A stretch of 64,000 nt of DNA. Origin: Polychytrium aggregatum (Eukaryota; Chytridiomycota; Chytridiomycetes; Polychytriales). A model generated the notes under the pieces. The model did not search any database and had not been told where the DNA came from. It saw only the letters and a program-made list of their open reading frames with translations. This document shows positions 47,045 to 57,500 of this stretch, piece after piece. The DNA lies in NCBI RefSeq assembly GCF_025602895.1, contig NW_026516313.1, positions 90,736-154,735 of the forward strand, written 5' to 3'. Position 1 is the first letter of the stretch. Every line of letters starts with the position of its first letter. A program made the translations under genes and the position numbers.

Positions 47045-47198
47045 GCAGCAGCTCGGACCAGTCATCTTGCTGATACGACGTGTAACAGCGCAGGTATTGG
47101 TTGATGACCTGGTTGACCCTCTCAGTCTGTCCATCGGTCTGGGGATGGAAGGCCGTGGACAGACTGGTTTGGATCCCGAGCTGCGTGCAGAGTGCCTT
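47045..47198 (-). pseudogene. pol: G pol part: integrase core around the catalytic Glu
   Basis: A 154-bp remnant of G between D2 and F2. Minus-strand translation covers the region from [26 protein letters not shown] (with the catalytic glutamate) to the QQDD motif. The left end gcagc is the D2 duplication; the right end gcctt is the F2 duplication. In phase with the neighbouring G pieces. Confidence 0.9.
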
Positions 47199-47665
47199 TG
47201 TCAGATCACGGGATCAAGAGGAGATCAAAAGAAAAAGATAGAGAAGGGTTTTATTGATCTTAGCGAGGCTAGGATCTAGAGTCAAGTGTGTCTGGGGTCG
47301 AAGGTGATGACCAGAAACATGAGCGGGTGAAGGCGGGCTATTTATCTGTCTGGCGGTCCCGGAGGCGAAGCCTGCCGCAGCGGGGGCGAAGCAGCGGAGG
47401 CGGCGGGACAGCAGCCAGGCAGCAACGGCTAACCGGAGAAAACATGTGAAAGTCTGACAAATGCTCGGTGGCTGACAAATGCGGGTGACACAGCGTCTGA
47501 CTAATGCATGGTCGATGACAAATGCAGGGAAAACAGAGCGGCGTGTGCAACATGAGAGCAAGGAAAAAGGAAAGGCGTCACAGGACAAAGGAAAAGGAAA
47601 GTGTGCGACGCAAACAGTGACACAAGTGCGACGGTGCAGCTAGGCGGGCAGAGCGATCTGTGACA
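47199..47665 (-). repeat. F2 3' LTR
   Basis: 467 bp; an A-run at about 47436 has one base more than the other F LTRs. Confidence 0.95.
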
Positions 47666-47699
47666 TCCCCCCCAGAAAAATTGTGCTCAAGTCAAACCA

Positions 47700-50600
47700 T
47701 CAATTTTTCGATCCCGAGTTGCGTTGCACTTGTGCTTGGCAAAGGTCGATCAGTGTGTCCATTTCCGGAAGGTTGCGGTTGCGGCTGAGGAAGTCGTGGA
47801 TATCTGCGAGTCCTCCATCCAAGAGTTCGGCCAGTGGTGCCCACGAGTCGTAAGATGGGTCGTATCCCTGCCAGCGGAGCAAGAACTCGTGTCGATATCC
47901 AGGAAGTCGACGTCGTCGGTTGATCCTGTGTCCAATGATCGCTTCGAACACTGATTCGTCGTTGTGGTTGGGTCCGGGTTCATCAAACACAAGTTGGTCG
48001 GTCGATGGTGTGTTGTAGGGGACGAGGGCGGAAGCGGGGAGTTCGGTTGTAAATCGGAGGGTCCTCGGGAGTCGAAGTCGATATCCAGTCGTTCCGATCT
48101 TCTCGATGATCTTGAAGGGTCCCAAGTACGGCATCCGCATCTTGGAGGGTGTGACGTCGTCCGTGCTGAAGTGATACGCGGTCGTGTCGATCAGGACTTG
48201 GTCGCCAATGTCGTAGCTGATATCGCGTCGATGTCGGTTGGCGTAGTACAGGGCCCGGTCCTGGGCCTTGCCGATGTTGTCCGAGACCAAGTCCAGAGTC
48301 GCTTGCATCTCCTCGATCGACTGTGCTGCAGGGTTGGACTCGGCGATGATGTCGGTGTTGGCAGGAGTGCGAGGATGCTGACCGTGCATCAGGAAGAAGG
48401 GCGAATGTCCAGTCGAAGCTGAGCTGTGTGAGTTGAGCGCGAACTGGATGTATGGCACTTGATCGATCCAGCGGGAGCCGAGGGCCAGAGTCGAACAGCG
48501 GATGGCCTCGGCGACGGTTGCCACAAAGCGTTCGACTTGTCCGGCGGCCTCGTGGTGGTGGGCAAAGGCGATCCGGAGTTCGGTCTTGAGCAGAGTGTTA
48601 AGTCCTGTCCAGAAGGCCGACCGGAAGCGTGTGTCGTGATCCGAGATGAAAGTGCCGGCGAGTCCAAAGTGCACAAAGACATCGCGGAAGTACTGGCGGG
48701 CGACGTCTTCGGCCGAGTCGGTCTTGTTGCCAGGAACCAGGACGACGTACTTGGTGAGGGAGTCGACAAAGATCGTGATCGAGTTGAAGGTGCGTCCCGA
48801 GAGTGAGTCCGTGACAGGCGGGAGTCCGAGGATGAAGTCGAGGGCGACAGTGTCCATCTTGCGGGTGGCCACAGGGATCCGGGAGAAGTGACCGTATGCT
48901 TGTTGTCGTCGGATCTTGGCTCGCTGGCAGATGTCGCAGTGCGAGACCCACTCGGCAATGTCCTTGGACATGGCGGGCCAGTAGTAGTGTGTCGAGATGG
49001 CCTTGTAGAGCGTGTTGGTGCCGGGGTGAGCTGCACAGACAGAGTCGTGGTGGTCCTTGATGATCGAGATGCGGAGGTCCTTGCCGGGGATGCAGATGCG
49101 GGTCGAGTCGAAGTAGAGAATCCCGTGTCGAAGTGAGAAGCGGTGCAGCTGTGCCTTCATCCACGGCTTGAGTCCGTCGGTCGAGTTGTCGCGGAGGACC
49201 GAGATCAGTGCTGACAGGATCGGGTCGGAGCTGTACTGAGTGCGGATGGTGTCCAAGAGATCGTCGGGCGAGGGTCCGAGGTTGACAATCGCGTTGATGA
49301 TCGAGACTTGGACGGCCTTGGAGATGGCTGTCGGTGTGCGCGAGAGCACGTCGGCGACCTTGTTCCACGAGCCGGGGATCCACTGGATCTCGAGGTCAAA
49401 GTCCAGCATCGTGTCGATGGCTCGCTGTTGGCGCTTGTTGAGGGTCTTGGAGTCGAGGATGTGCTTGAGCGCCTTCTGGTCGGTGTGGAGGAAGACTTTG
49501 CGGCCGACGAGGTAGTTCTTGAACTTGTCGAGGTGGCGGGTGATCGACAGCAGCTCGCCGTTGTAGGGCGAGTAGTTGAGTTCGGATCCGTGCAGTTTCT
49601 GCGAGTTGAAAGCGATGGGGCGCACCGTGCCGGATCCGTCCATGTCCTGCCCGATCCATCCACCAATCGATGCGCTTGACTCGGACCAGTCGGTGAAGAG
49701 GTGAATGTCCTTGTCCGGGTTGACCATGTGCAGCGACTGAGGCGAGAGCAACTTGAGCTGCTCGAAGGCGGCGATGGCGTTGTCGTCCCAGACGACGGAC
49801 TTGGTCGAGTTGGCGGAGCGGGTGGTGATCAGAGTCGAGAGTGGACCGGCGAGGGCAGCGTAGCCAGGGACAAAGCTCATGATGGTGTTGGTCAAGCCGA
49901 GGAAGCTGCGGAGTTCGTGTTCGGTCGTTGGTCGCGGGTAGTTCTTGATGGCGTCGATGCGCGAGGGATGCACTTGGATGCGTCCTTCGCCGATGATGAA
50001 GCCGAGATAGGTGACGGTCGAGTTGAAGAACGAACACTTCTCGGGTCGGATCTTGAAGCCGTGTCGGTGGATCTTGTCGAGGACCAGTTCGATGTGGCGG
50101 ATGTGCTGGTCCTCGTCCTCGGATGCGATCAGGATGTCGTCGATGTAGACGAACACAAAGTCGTCGATGAACTCGCGGAAGATGTCGTTCATCGCGGCTT
50201 GGAACACGGAGGGACTGTTGGCGAGGCCGAAGGGCATCACAAGCCACTCAAAGTGGCCGTACTTGGTCCTGAAGGCCGTCTTGGGGGTGTCGGCGTCGGC
50301 AATGCGGATCTGGTGGAATCCGCGTTGCAAGTCGAGCTTGGAGAAGACACGGCACTTGGACAGGCGGTCGATGATCTCGCGCATGTTGGGCAGCGCGGTG
50401 CGGTCCTTGACGGTGATCTTGTTGAGGGCGCGGAAGTCAAAGACGAGTCGGAACTTGTCGCCCTGCTTGACCCAGAAGATCGGTGCGCCGAAGGGCGAGA
50501 CGGACTTGCGGATGTGGCCGATCCGGAGCAATCGGTCGAGTTCGTCTTTGAGACGAGCGAGTTCTTCGGCCGACATTTGGTAGAGCGACGACCAGGTTGG

Positions 50601-51434
50601 CTTGGCAGAGTCGTCGAGTTGGATGTTCATGTCGATGCCGGGTCGGTGAGGCGGGAGTTCCTTGAGTTCGTTGAAGGCATCGCGGTACTTTGCGATGATG
50701 GATCGGTGTTCGGGGGTCAGTGGTTCGAGGACACGGGCAAGTTGGGCAACGGGGTCGTAGGGTTCAACAGCAACTGTATTCAAGTCACTGCTCAGAGTAC
50801 AAACATACACGGCGCCGGGAGTCGAAGCCAGTGCGTTGATCTGCTGGGTCGACATGTGGTACTGGGATCGGAGTTCGAGGGTCGTGAGTGGCATTCCGGT
50901 GTCGGGTCGCGATGCCGTCCAAGTGTGGTGCTTCCCGTCGATCGAGAACTTGATTCGGTTGGAGGGCCAGTCGATCTCGGGGTTGGTCTGGTCGAGCCAG
51001 TTCTTGCCGAGGATAACGTCCCAGGTGAGTGGCGCGGTGAAGAGGTTGATGCGGGCGTGGTAGTCGTGGATGGTGAGGTCGACGGGATCGGTGACGGAGG
51101 ACGGGAAGGACTTGCCGTTGGGCATCGTGACGGCGTTGGCGGTGGTCTTGGTTCGAAGGTCGAGGGTCGAGGCGAGGGTCTCGGAGATGTGCGAGTTGGT
51201 CGCACCAGGGTCGATGAGGACGGTGATCGGGGAGCCGTTGAGGGTGGCGTCGATCACAAGCAGTCCCTTGCCGTGGTTGGCGGCAATGCGGTGGGGTTCG
51301 TCGATGAGAGAGTTGATCAGGTGAGGTCCGGTGGCGAGAGTCAATAGTTCAGCGTCGGGGGTCGGAGTCGGATGGCGGCAACTCGCCGGGTCCTTCAGAG
51401 GTCGTAGTATCCAGGGGTTGCCGCCTCGTCGTTT
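47700..51434 (-). CDS. pol: F2 pol polyprotein, intact
   Basis: Same translation as F1 pol: protease DPG, RT YIDD, RNase H FTDWSES, integrase HHCC with D,D,E in ALDF, SDHD and AAGQVERF contexts, C-terminal chromodomain. Reads in the -1 frame after GGGAAAC and stops 34 bp before the 3' LTR. No lesion found; this copy could supply Pol. A long antisense frame (about 548 codons) exists here, as in the other F copies, and is an effect of codon bias. Confidence 0.95.
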   Translation of the reverse strand, partial: KRRGGNPWILRPLKDPASCRHPTPTPDAELLTLATGPHLINSLIDEPHRIAANHGKGLLVIDATLNGSPITVLIDPGATNSHISETLASTLDLRTKTTANAVTMPNGKSFPSSVTDPVDLTIHDYHARINLFTAPLTWDVILGKNWLDQTNPEIDWPSNRIKFSIDGKHHTWTASRPDTGMPLTTLELRSQYHMSTQQINALASTPGAVYVCTLSSDLNTVAVEPYDPVAQLARVLEPLTPEHRSIIAKYRDAFNELKELPPHRPGIDMNIQLDDSAKPTWSSLYQMSAEELARLKDELDRLLRIGHIRKSVSPFGAPIFWVKQGDKFRLVFDFRALNKITVKDRTALPNMREIIDRLSKCRVFSKLDLQRGFHQIRIADADTPKTAFRTKYGHFEWLVMPFGLANSPSVFQAAMNDIFREFIDDFVFVYIDDILIASEDEDQHIRHIELVLDKIHRHGFKIRPEKCSFFNSTVTYLGFIIGEGRIQVHPSRIDAIKNYPRPTTEHELRSFLGLTNTIMSFVPGYAALAGPLSTLITTRSANSTKSVVWDDNAIAAFEQLKLLSPQSLHMVNPDKDIHLFTDWSESSASIGGWIGQDMDGSGTVRPIAFNSQKLHGSELNYSPYNGELLSITRHLDKFKNYLVGRKVFLHTDQKALKHILDSKTLNKRQQRAIDTMLDFDLEIQWIPGSWNKVADVLSRTPTAISKAVQVSIINAIVNLGPSPDDLLDTIRTQYSSDPILSALISVLRDNSTDGLKPWMKAQLHRFSLRHGILYFDSTRICIPGKDLRISIIKDHHDSVCAAHPGTNTLYKAISTHYYWPAMSKDIAEWVSHCDICQRAKIRRQQAYGHFSRIPVATRKMDTVALDFILGLPPVTDSLSGRTFNSITIFVDSLTKYVVLVPGNKTDSAEDVARQYFRDVFVHFGLAGTFISDHDTRFRSAFWTGLNTLLKTELRIAFAHHHEAAGQVERFVATVAEAIRCSTLALGSRWIDQVPYIQFALNSHSSASTGHSPFFLMHGQHPRTPANTDIIAESNPAAQSIEEMQATLDLVSDNIGKAQDRALYYANRHRRDISYDIGDQVLIDTTAYHFSTDDVTPSKMRMPYLGPFKIIEKIGTTGYRLRLPRTLRFTTELPASALVPYNTPSTDQLVFDEPGPNHNDESVFEAIIGHRINRRRRLPGYRHEFLLRWQGYDPSYDSWAPLAELLDGGLADIHDFLSRNRNLPEMDTLIDLCQAQVQRNSGSKN

Positions 51435-51437
51435 CCC
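51374..51437 (-). promoter_or_regulatory. F2 gag-pol -1 frameshift signal
   Basis: GGGAAAC (51437-51431), 5-nt spacer, 9-bp inverted repeat 51425-51417 / 51382-51374, as in F1. Confidence 0.72.
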
Positions 51438-52453
51438 TGATCTTCGTAGAAGGTGGCCTGGTCGGCGGTCTCGACGATGGCGTTGATGCGGGGCTGGTTC
51501 AAGGGACACTGCGAGGCGATGTGGCCGAACTTGCGGCAGCGGAAGCAGCCTCCGTTACGGCGGAGGTACTCCTTCTCGCGGTCGGTGAGCTTCTTGATCG
51601 GGCGCATGTCGACGTTGTCGAGGTCCATGGCGTTGGGGTCACGTGCGGGAGGCTGGGTCGGCTGGAAGGCGGGACGAGGAGGACGGACCATTGGGCGGAA
51701 CTGCGGCTGACCAGGTGGAGCGCGGAAGAGAGGAGGTCGCTGGAACTGGAGCTCGCGGAAGGGTTGATCGCGGAACTGAGTGCGAGCGGGCTGCTGCATC
51801 AGGGGTTGCGATTGACCCATAATGGACTCGTATCGCTCGGCGAGGGCCATGGCATCTTCGAGGGTGGCTGTGTTGGAGTCAAGCTTCCATTCGACTTCGA
51901 TGCGCACCCTGTGCTTGAGCTTGGTGAGGTAGCGCTGCAGGTTCTGGCGGTTGTTGCTGAAGTGGGGCAGCTCGAGGAGGAGATCGCGGAAGCGAGAGTT
52001 GAACTGCTCGACGGAGCCGGTGTGGCGCAGTGCTTCGAACTCATCCTCGGTGGTGCGCAGCGAGGTGGACGGAAGGAAGGTGTCGCGGACGAGGGACAGG
52101 ACGGCGGCCGGGGTCAGGTTGTCGAGTTGCTTGCCCTGGGACCAGAGGCGCCACCAGGTCTTGGCCTTGCCCTTGAGGTTCATGGCGACGGTGGCGACAG
52201 CGGTGGCGTCATCGAGACTGTGGAAGGCAATGTACTCGGTCATTGAGAAGACAAACTCGTCAACGACAGCAGCCTTACGCTCGCCAGTGAAGGCGTCGGG
52301 GAGCGGGATCTTGGGACGCTTGAAACCGGGAGGGACCGTGGGGAGATTCGGCTGGGCAGTCAGGGCGGAGAGGACCAGGGCGCGGTCCTCGAGCGATAGT
52401 TGTTCAAGGGCCTGGAGACAGGCATTGACGGCGGGATCGACCGATGCTACCAT
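51395..52453 (-). CDS. gag: F2 Gag protein
   Basis: 352 residues, translation identical to F1 Gag, with the ATG at 52453-52451 overlapping the last LTR base and the primer-binding site (52452-52441). Capsid domain, Pro/Gln-rich linker and CCHC knuckle (CFRCRKFGHIASQC) are complete. It ends at TGA 51395 within the frameshift structure. Nothing in the sequence suggests loss of function. Confidence 0.94.
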   Translation of the reverse strand: MVASVDPAVNACLQALEQLSLEDRALVLSALTAQPNLPTVPPGFKRPKIPLPDAFTGERKAAVVDEFVFSMTEYIAFHSLDDATAVATVAMNLKGKAKTWWRLWSQGKQLDNLTPAAVLSLVRDTFLPSTSLRTTEDEFEALRHTGSVEQFNSRFRDLLLELPHFSNNRQNLQRYLTKLKHRVRIEVEWKLDSNTATLEDAMALAERYESIMGQSQPLMQQPARTQFRDQPFRELQFQRPPLFRAPPGQPQFRPMVRPPRPAFQPTQPPARDPNAMDLDNVDMRPIKKLTDREKEYLRRNGGCFRCRKFGHIASQCPLNQPRINAIVETADQATFYEDQGNDEAATPGYYDL

Positions 52454-52918
52454 GTCAGATCACGGGATCAAGAGGAGATCAAAAGAAAAAGATAGAGAAG
52501 GGTTTTATTGATCTTAGCGAGGCTAGGATCTAGAGTCAAGTGTGTCTGGGGTCGAAGGTGATGACCAGAAACATGAGCGGGTGAAGGCGGGCTATTTATC
52601 TGTCTGGCGGTCCCGGAGGCGAAGCCTGCCGCAGCGGGGGCGAAGCAGCGGAGGCGGCGGGACAGCAGCCAGGCAGCAACGGCTAACCGGAGAAACATGT
52701 GAAAGTCTGACAAATGCTCGGTGGCTGACAAATGCGGGTGACACAGCGTCTGACTAATGCATGGTCGATGACAAATGCAGGGAAAACAGAGCGGCGTGTG
52801 CAACATGAGAGCAAGGAAAAAGGAAAGGCGTCACAGGACAAAGGAAAAGGAAAGTGTGCGACGCAAACAGTGACACAAGTGCGACGGTGCAGCTAGGCGG
52901 GCAGAGCGATCTGTGACA
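52453..52918 (-). repeat. F2 5' LTR
   Basis: 466 bp. Starts transcription leftward; the F3 5' LTR 125 bp away fires rightward, so the two promoters are divergent. Confidence 0.96.
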
Positions 52919-53043
52919 GCCTTCCAGAACCGAGAGGTGAACTGACTTCCTCGGTCTGAAACCACTGTGTCGGGGAGGCCATGGAGACGAAAGACATTGT
53001 CGAGGAACAGTGACGCAGTCTCCTCCGCCGACGGCAGTGAACG
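52919..53043 (-). pseudogene. pol: G pol part: integrase core, between F2 and F3
   Basis: A 125-bp remnant encoding, on the minus strand, [18 protein letters not shown] ... [14 protein letters not shown], which includes the second catalytic aspartate of the integrase. Flanked by gcctt (F2) and gaacg (F3) duplications. In phase with the other G parts. Confidence 0.92.
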
Positions 53044-53509
53044 TGTCACAGATCGCTCTGCCCGCCTAGCTGCACCGTCGCACTTGTGTCACTGTTTGCG
53101 TCGCACACTTTCCTTTTCCTTTGTCCTGTGACGCCTTTCCTTTTTCCTTGCTCTCATGTTGCACACGCCGCTCTGTTTTCCCTGCATTTGTCATCGACCA
53201 TGCATTAGTCAGACGCTGTGTCACCCGCATTTGTCAGCCACCGAGCATTTGTCAGACTTTCACATGTTTCTCCGGTTAGCCGTTGCTGCCTGGCTGCTGT
53301 CCCGCCGCCTCCGCTGCTTCGCCCCCGCTGCGGCAGGCTTCGCCTCCGGGACCGCCAGACAGATAAATAGCCCGCCTTCACCCGCTCATGTTTCTGGTCA
53401 TCACCTTCGACCCCAGACACACTTGACTCTAGATCCTAGCCTCGCTAAGATCAATAAAACCCTTCTCTATCTTTTTCTTTTGATCTCCTCTTGATCCCGT
53501 GATCTGACA
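53044..53509 (+). repeat. F3 5' LTR
   Basis: 466 bp, same as the F1 LTR (offset 12579). The primer site TGGTAGCATCGG follows at 53510-53521. Confidence 0.96.
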
Positions 53510-54567
53510 TGGTAGCATCGGTCGATCCCGCCGTCAATGCCTGTCTCCAGGCCCTTGAACAACTATCGCTCGAGGACCGCGCCCTGGTCCTCTCCGCCCT
53601 GACTGCCCAGCCGAATCTCCCCACGGTCCCTCCCGGTTTCAAGCGTCCCAAGATCCCGCTCCCCGACGCCTTCACTGGCGAGCGTAAGGCTGCTGTCGTT
53701 GACGAGTTTGTCTTCTCAATGACCGAGTACATTGCCTTCCACAGTCTCGATGACGCCACCGCTGTCGCCACCGTCGCCATGAACCTCAAGGGCAAGGCCA
53801 AGACCTGGTGGCGCCTCTGGTCCCAGGGCAAGCAACTCGACAACCTGACCCCGGCCGCCGTCCTGTCCCTCGTCCGCGACACCTTCCTTCCGTCCACCTC
53901 GCTGCGCACCACCGAGGATGAGTTCGAAGCACTGCGCCACACCGGCTCCGTCGAGCAGTTCAACTCTCGCTTCCGCGATCTCCTCCTCGAGCTGCCCCAC
54001 TTCAGCAACAACCGCCAGAACCTGCAGCGCTACCTCACCAAGCTCAAGCACAGGGTGCGCATCGAAGTCGAATGGAAGCTTGACTCCAACACAGCCACCC
54101 TCGAAGATGCCATGGCCCTCGCCGAGCGATACGAGTCCATTATGGGTCAATCGCAACCCCTGATGCAGCAGCCCGCTCGCACTCAGTTCCGCGATCAACC
54201 CTTCCGCGAGCTCCAGTTCCAGCGACCTCCTCTCTTCCGCGCTCCACCTGGTCAGCCGCAGTTCCGCCCAATGGTCCGTCCTCCTCGTCCCGCCTTCCAG
54301 CCGACCCAGCCTCCCGCACGTGACCCCAACGCCATGGACCTCGACAACGTCGACATGCGCCCGATCAAGAAGCTCACCGACCGCGAGAAGGAGTACCTCC
54401 GCCGTAACGGAGGCTGCTTCCGCTGCCGCAAGTTCGGCCACATCGCCTCGCAGTGTCCCTTGAACCAGCCCCGCATCAACGCCATCGTCGAGACCGCCGA
54501 CCAGGCCACCTTCTACGAAGATCAGGGAAACGACGAGGCGGCAACCCCTGGATACTACGACCTCTGA
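53509..54567 (+). CDS. gag: F3 Gag protein
   Basis: 352 residues, identical in translation to F1 and F2 Gag. Start codon 53509-53511 again spans the LTR end and primer-binding site. Contains helical N-terminus, capsid domain, AMDLDNV motif and CCHC knuckle. Stop TGA 54565-54567 lies in the loop of the frameshift structure. Confidence 0.94.
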   Translation: MVASVDPAVNACLQALEQLSLEDRALVLSALTAQPNLPTVPPGFKRPKIPLPDAFTGERKAAVVDEFVFSMTEYIAFHSLDDATAVATVAMNLKGKAKTWWRLWSQGKQLDNLTPAAVLSLVRDTFLPSTSLRTTEDEFEALRHTGSVEQFNSRFRDLLLELPHFSNNRQNLQRYLTKLKHRVRIEVEWKLDSNTATLEDAMALAERYESIMGQSQPLMQQPARTQFRDQPFRELQFQRPPLFRAPPGQPQFRPMVRPPRPAFQPTQPPARDPNAMDLDNVDMRPIKKLTDREKEYLRRNGGCFRCRKFGHIASQCPLNQPRINAIVETADQATFYEDQGNDEAATPGYYDL

Positions 54568-54588
54568 AGGACCCGGCGAGTTGCCGCC
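54525..54588 (+). promoter_or_regulatory. F3 gag-pol -1 frameshift signal
   Basis: GGGAAAC (54525-54531), 5-nt spacer, 9-bp inverted repeat arms 54537-54545 and 54580-54588. Confidence 0.72.
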
Positions 54589-57500
54589 ATCCGACTCCGA
54601 CCCCCGACGCTGAACTATTGACTCTCGCCACCGGACCTCACCTGATCAACTCTCTCATCGACGAACCCCACCGCATTGCCGCCAACCACGGCAAGGGACT
54701 GCTTGTGATCGACGCCACCCTCAACGGCTCCCCGATCACCGTCCTCATCGACCCTGGTGCGACCAACTCGCACATCTCCGAGACCCTCGCCTCGACCCTC
54801 GACCTTCGAACCAAGACCACCGCCAACGCCGTCACGATGCCCAACGGCAAGTCCTTCCCGTCCTCCGTCACCGATCCCGTCGACCTCACCATCCACGACT
54901 ACCACGCCCGCATCAACCTCTTCACCGCGCCACTCACCTGGGACGTTATCCTCGGCAAGAACTGGCTCGACCAGACCAACCCCGAGATCGACTGGCCCTC
55001 CAACCGAATCAAGTTCTCGATCGACGGGAAGCACCACACTTGGACGGCATCGCGACCCGACACCGGAATGCCACTCACGACCCTCGAACTCCGATCCCAG
55101 TACCACATGTCGACCCAGCAGATCAACGCACTGGCTTCGACTCCCGGCGCCGTGTATGTTTGTACTCTGAGCAGTGACTTGAATACAGTTGCTGTTGAAC
55201 CCTACGACCCCGTTGCCCAACTTGCCCGTGTCCTCGAACCACTGACCCCCGAACACCGATCCATCATCGCAAAGTACCGCGATGCCTTCAACGAACTCAA
55301 GGAACTCCCGCCTCACCGACCCGGCATCGACATGAACATCCAACTCGACGACTCTGCCAAGCCAACCTGGTCGTCGCTCTACCAAATGTCGGCCGAAGAA
55401 CTCGCTCGTCTCAAAGACGAACTCGACCGATTGCTCCGGATCGGCCACATCCGCAAGTCCGTCTCGCCCTTCGGCGCACCGATCTTCTGGGTCAAGCAGG
55501 GCGACAAGTTCCGACTCGTCTTTGACTTCCGCGCCCTCAACAAGATCACCGTCAAGGACCGCACCGCGCTGCCCAACATGCGCGAGATCATCGACCGCCT
55601 GTCCAAGTGCCGTGTCTTCTCCAAGCTCGACTTGCAACGCGGATTCCACCAGATCCGCATTGCCGACGCCGACACCCCCAAGACGGCCTTCAGGACCAAG
55701 TACGGCCACTTTGAGTGGCTTGTGATGCCCTTCGGCCTCGCCAACAGTCCCTCCGTGTTCCAAGCCGCGATGAACGACATCTTCCGCGAGTTCATCGACG
55801 ACTTTGTGTTCGTCTACATCGACGACATCCTGATCGCATCCGAGGACGAGGACCAGCACATCCGCCACATCGAACTGGTCCTCGACAAGATCCACCGACA
55901 CGGCTTCAAGATCCGACCCGAGAAGTGTTCGTTCTTCAACTCGACCGTCACCTATCTCGGCTTCATCATCGGCGAAGGACGCATCCAAGTGCATCCCTCG
56001 CGCATCGACGCCATCAAGAACTACCCGCGACCAACGACCGAACACGAACTCCGCAGCTTCCTCGGCTTGACCAACACCATCATGAGCTTTGTCCCTGGCT
56101 ACGCTGCCCTCGCCGGTCCACTCTCGACTCTGATCACCACCCGCTCCGCCAACTCGACCAAGTCCGTCGTCTGGGACGACAACGCCATCGCCGCCTTCGA
56201 GCAGCTCAAGTTGCTCTCGCCTCAGTCGCTGCACATGGTCAACCCGGACAAGGACATTCACCTCTTCACCGACTGGTCCGAGTCAAGCGCATCGATTGGT
56301 GGATGGATCGGGCAGGACATGGACGGATCCGGCACGGTGCGCCCCATCGCTTTCAACTCGCAGAAACTGCACGGATCCGAACTCAACTACTCGCCCTACA
56401 ACGGCGAGCTGCTGTCGATCACCCGCCACCTCGACAAGTTCAAGAACTACCTCGTCGGCCGCAAAGTCTTCCTCCACACCGACCAGAAGGCGCTCAAGCA
56501 CATCCTCGACTCCAAGACCCTCAACAAGCGCCAACAGCGAGCCATCGACACGATGCTGGACTTTGACCTCGAGATCCAGTGGATCCCCGGCTCGTGGAAC
56601 AAGGTCGCCGACGTGCTCTCGCGCACACCGACAGCCATCTCCAAGGCCGTCCAAGTCTCGATCATCAACGCGATTGTCAACCTCGGACCCTCGCCCGACG
56701 ATCTCTTGGACACCATCCGCACTCAGTACAGCTCCGACCCGATCCTGTCAGCACTGATCTCGGTCCTCCGCGACAACTCGACCGACGGACTCAAGCCGTG
56801 GATGAAGGCACAGCTGCACCGCTTCTCACTTCGACACGGGATTCTCTACTTCGACTCGACCCGCATCTGCATCCCCGGCAAGGACCTCCGCATCTCGATC
56901 ATCAAGGACCACCACGACTCTGTCTGTGCAGCTCACCCCGGCACCAACACGCTCTACAAGGCCATCTCGACACACTACTACTGGCCCGCCATGTCCAAGG
57001 ACATTGCCGAGTGGGTCTCGCACTGCGACATCTGCCAGCGAGCCAAGATCCGACGACAACAAGCATACGGTCACTTCTCCCGGATCCCTGTGGCCACCCG
57101 CAAGATGGACACTGTCGCCCTCGACTTCATCCTCGGACTCCCGCCTGTCACGGACTCACTCTCGGGACGCACCTTCAACTCGATCACGATCTTTGTCGAC
57201 TCCCTCACCAAGTACGTCGTCCTGGTTCCTGGCAACAAGACCGACTCGGCCGAAGACGTCGCCCGCCAGTACTTCCGCGATGTCTTTGTGCACTTTGGAC
57301 TCGCCGGCACTTTCATCTCGGATCACGACACACGCTTCCGGTCGGCCTTCTGGACAGGACTTAACACTCTGCTCAAGACCGAACTCCGGATCGCCTTTGC
57401 CCACCACCACGAGGCCGCCGGACAAGTCGAACGCTTTGTGGCAACCGTCGCCGAGGCCATCCGCTGTTCGACTCTGGCCCTCGGCTCCCGCTGGATCGAT

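Larger units (their letters stand above)
47199..52918 (-). mobile_element. Ty3/Gypsy element F2, complete, in G pol
   Basis: 5720 bp, minus strand, duplication gcctt (47194-47198 and 52919-52923). It differs from F1 and F3 by one extra A in its 3' LTR. It lies opposite to F3 with only 125 bp between them. Confidence 0.97.

Noticed and set aside
18358-47049. Identical duplications gcagc at E and D2 as evidence of a shared target preference
   Set aside because: Two cases only, different families, GC-rich DNA; other D and F sites differ.
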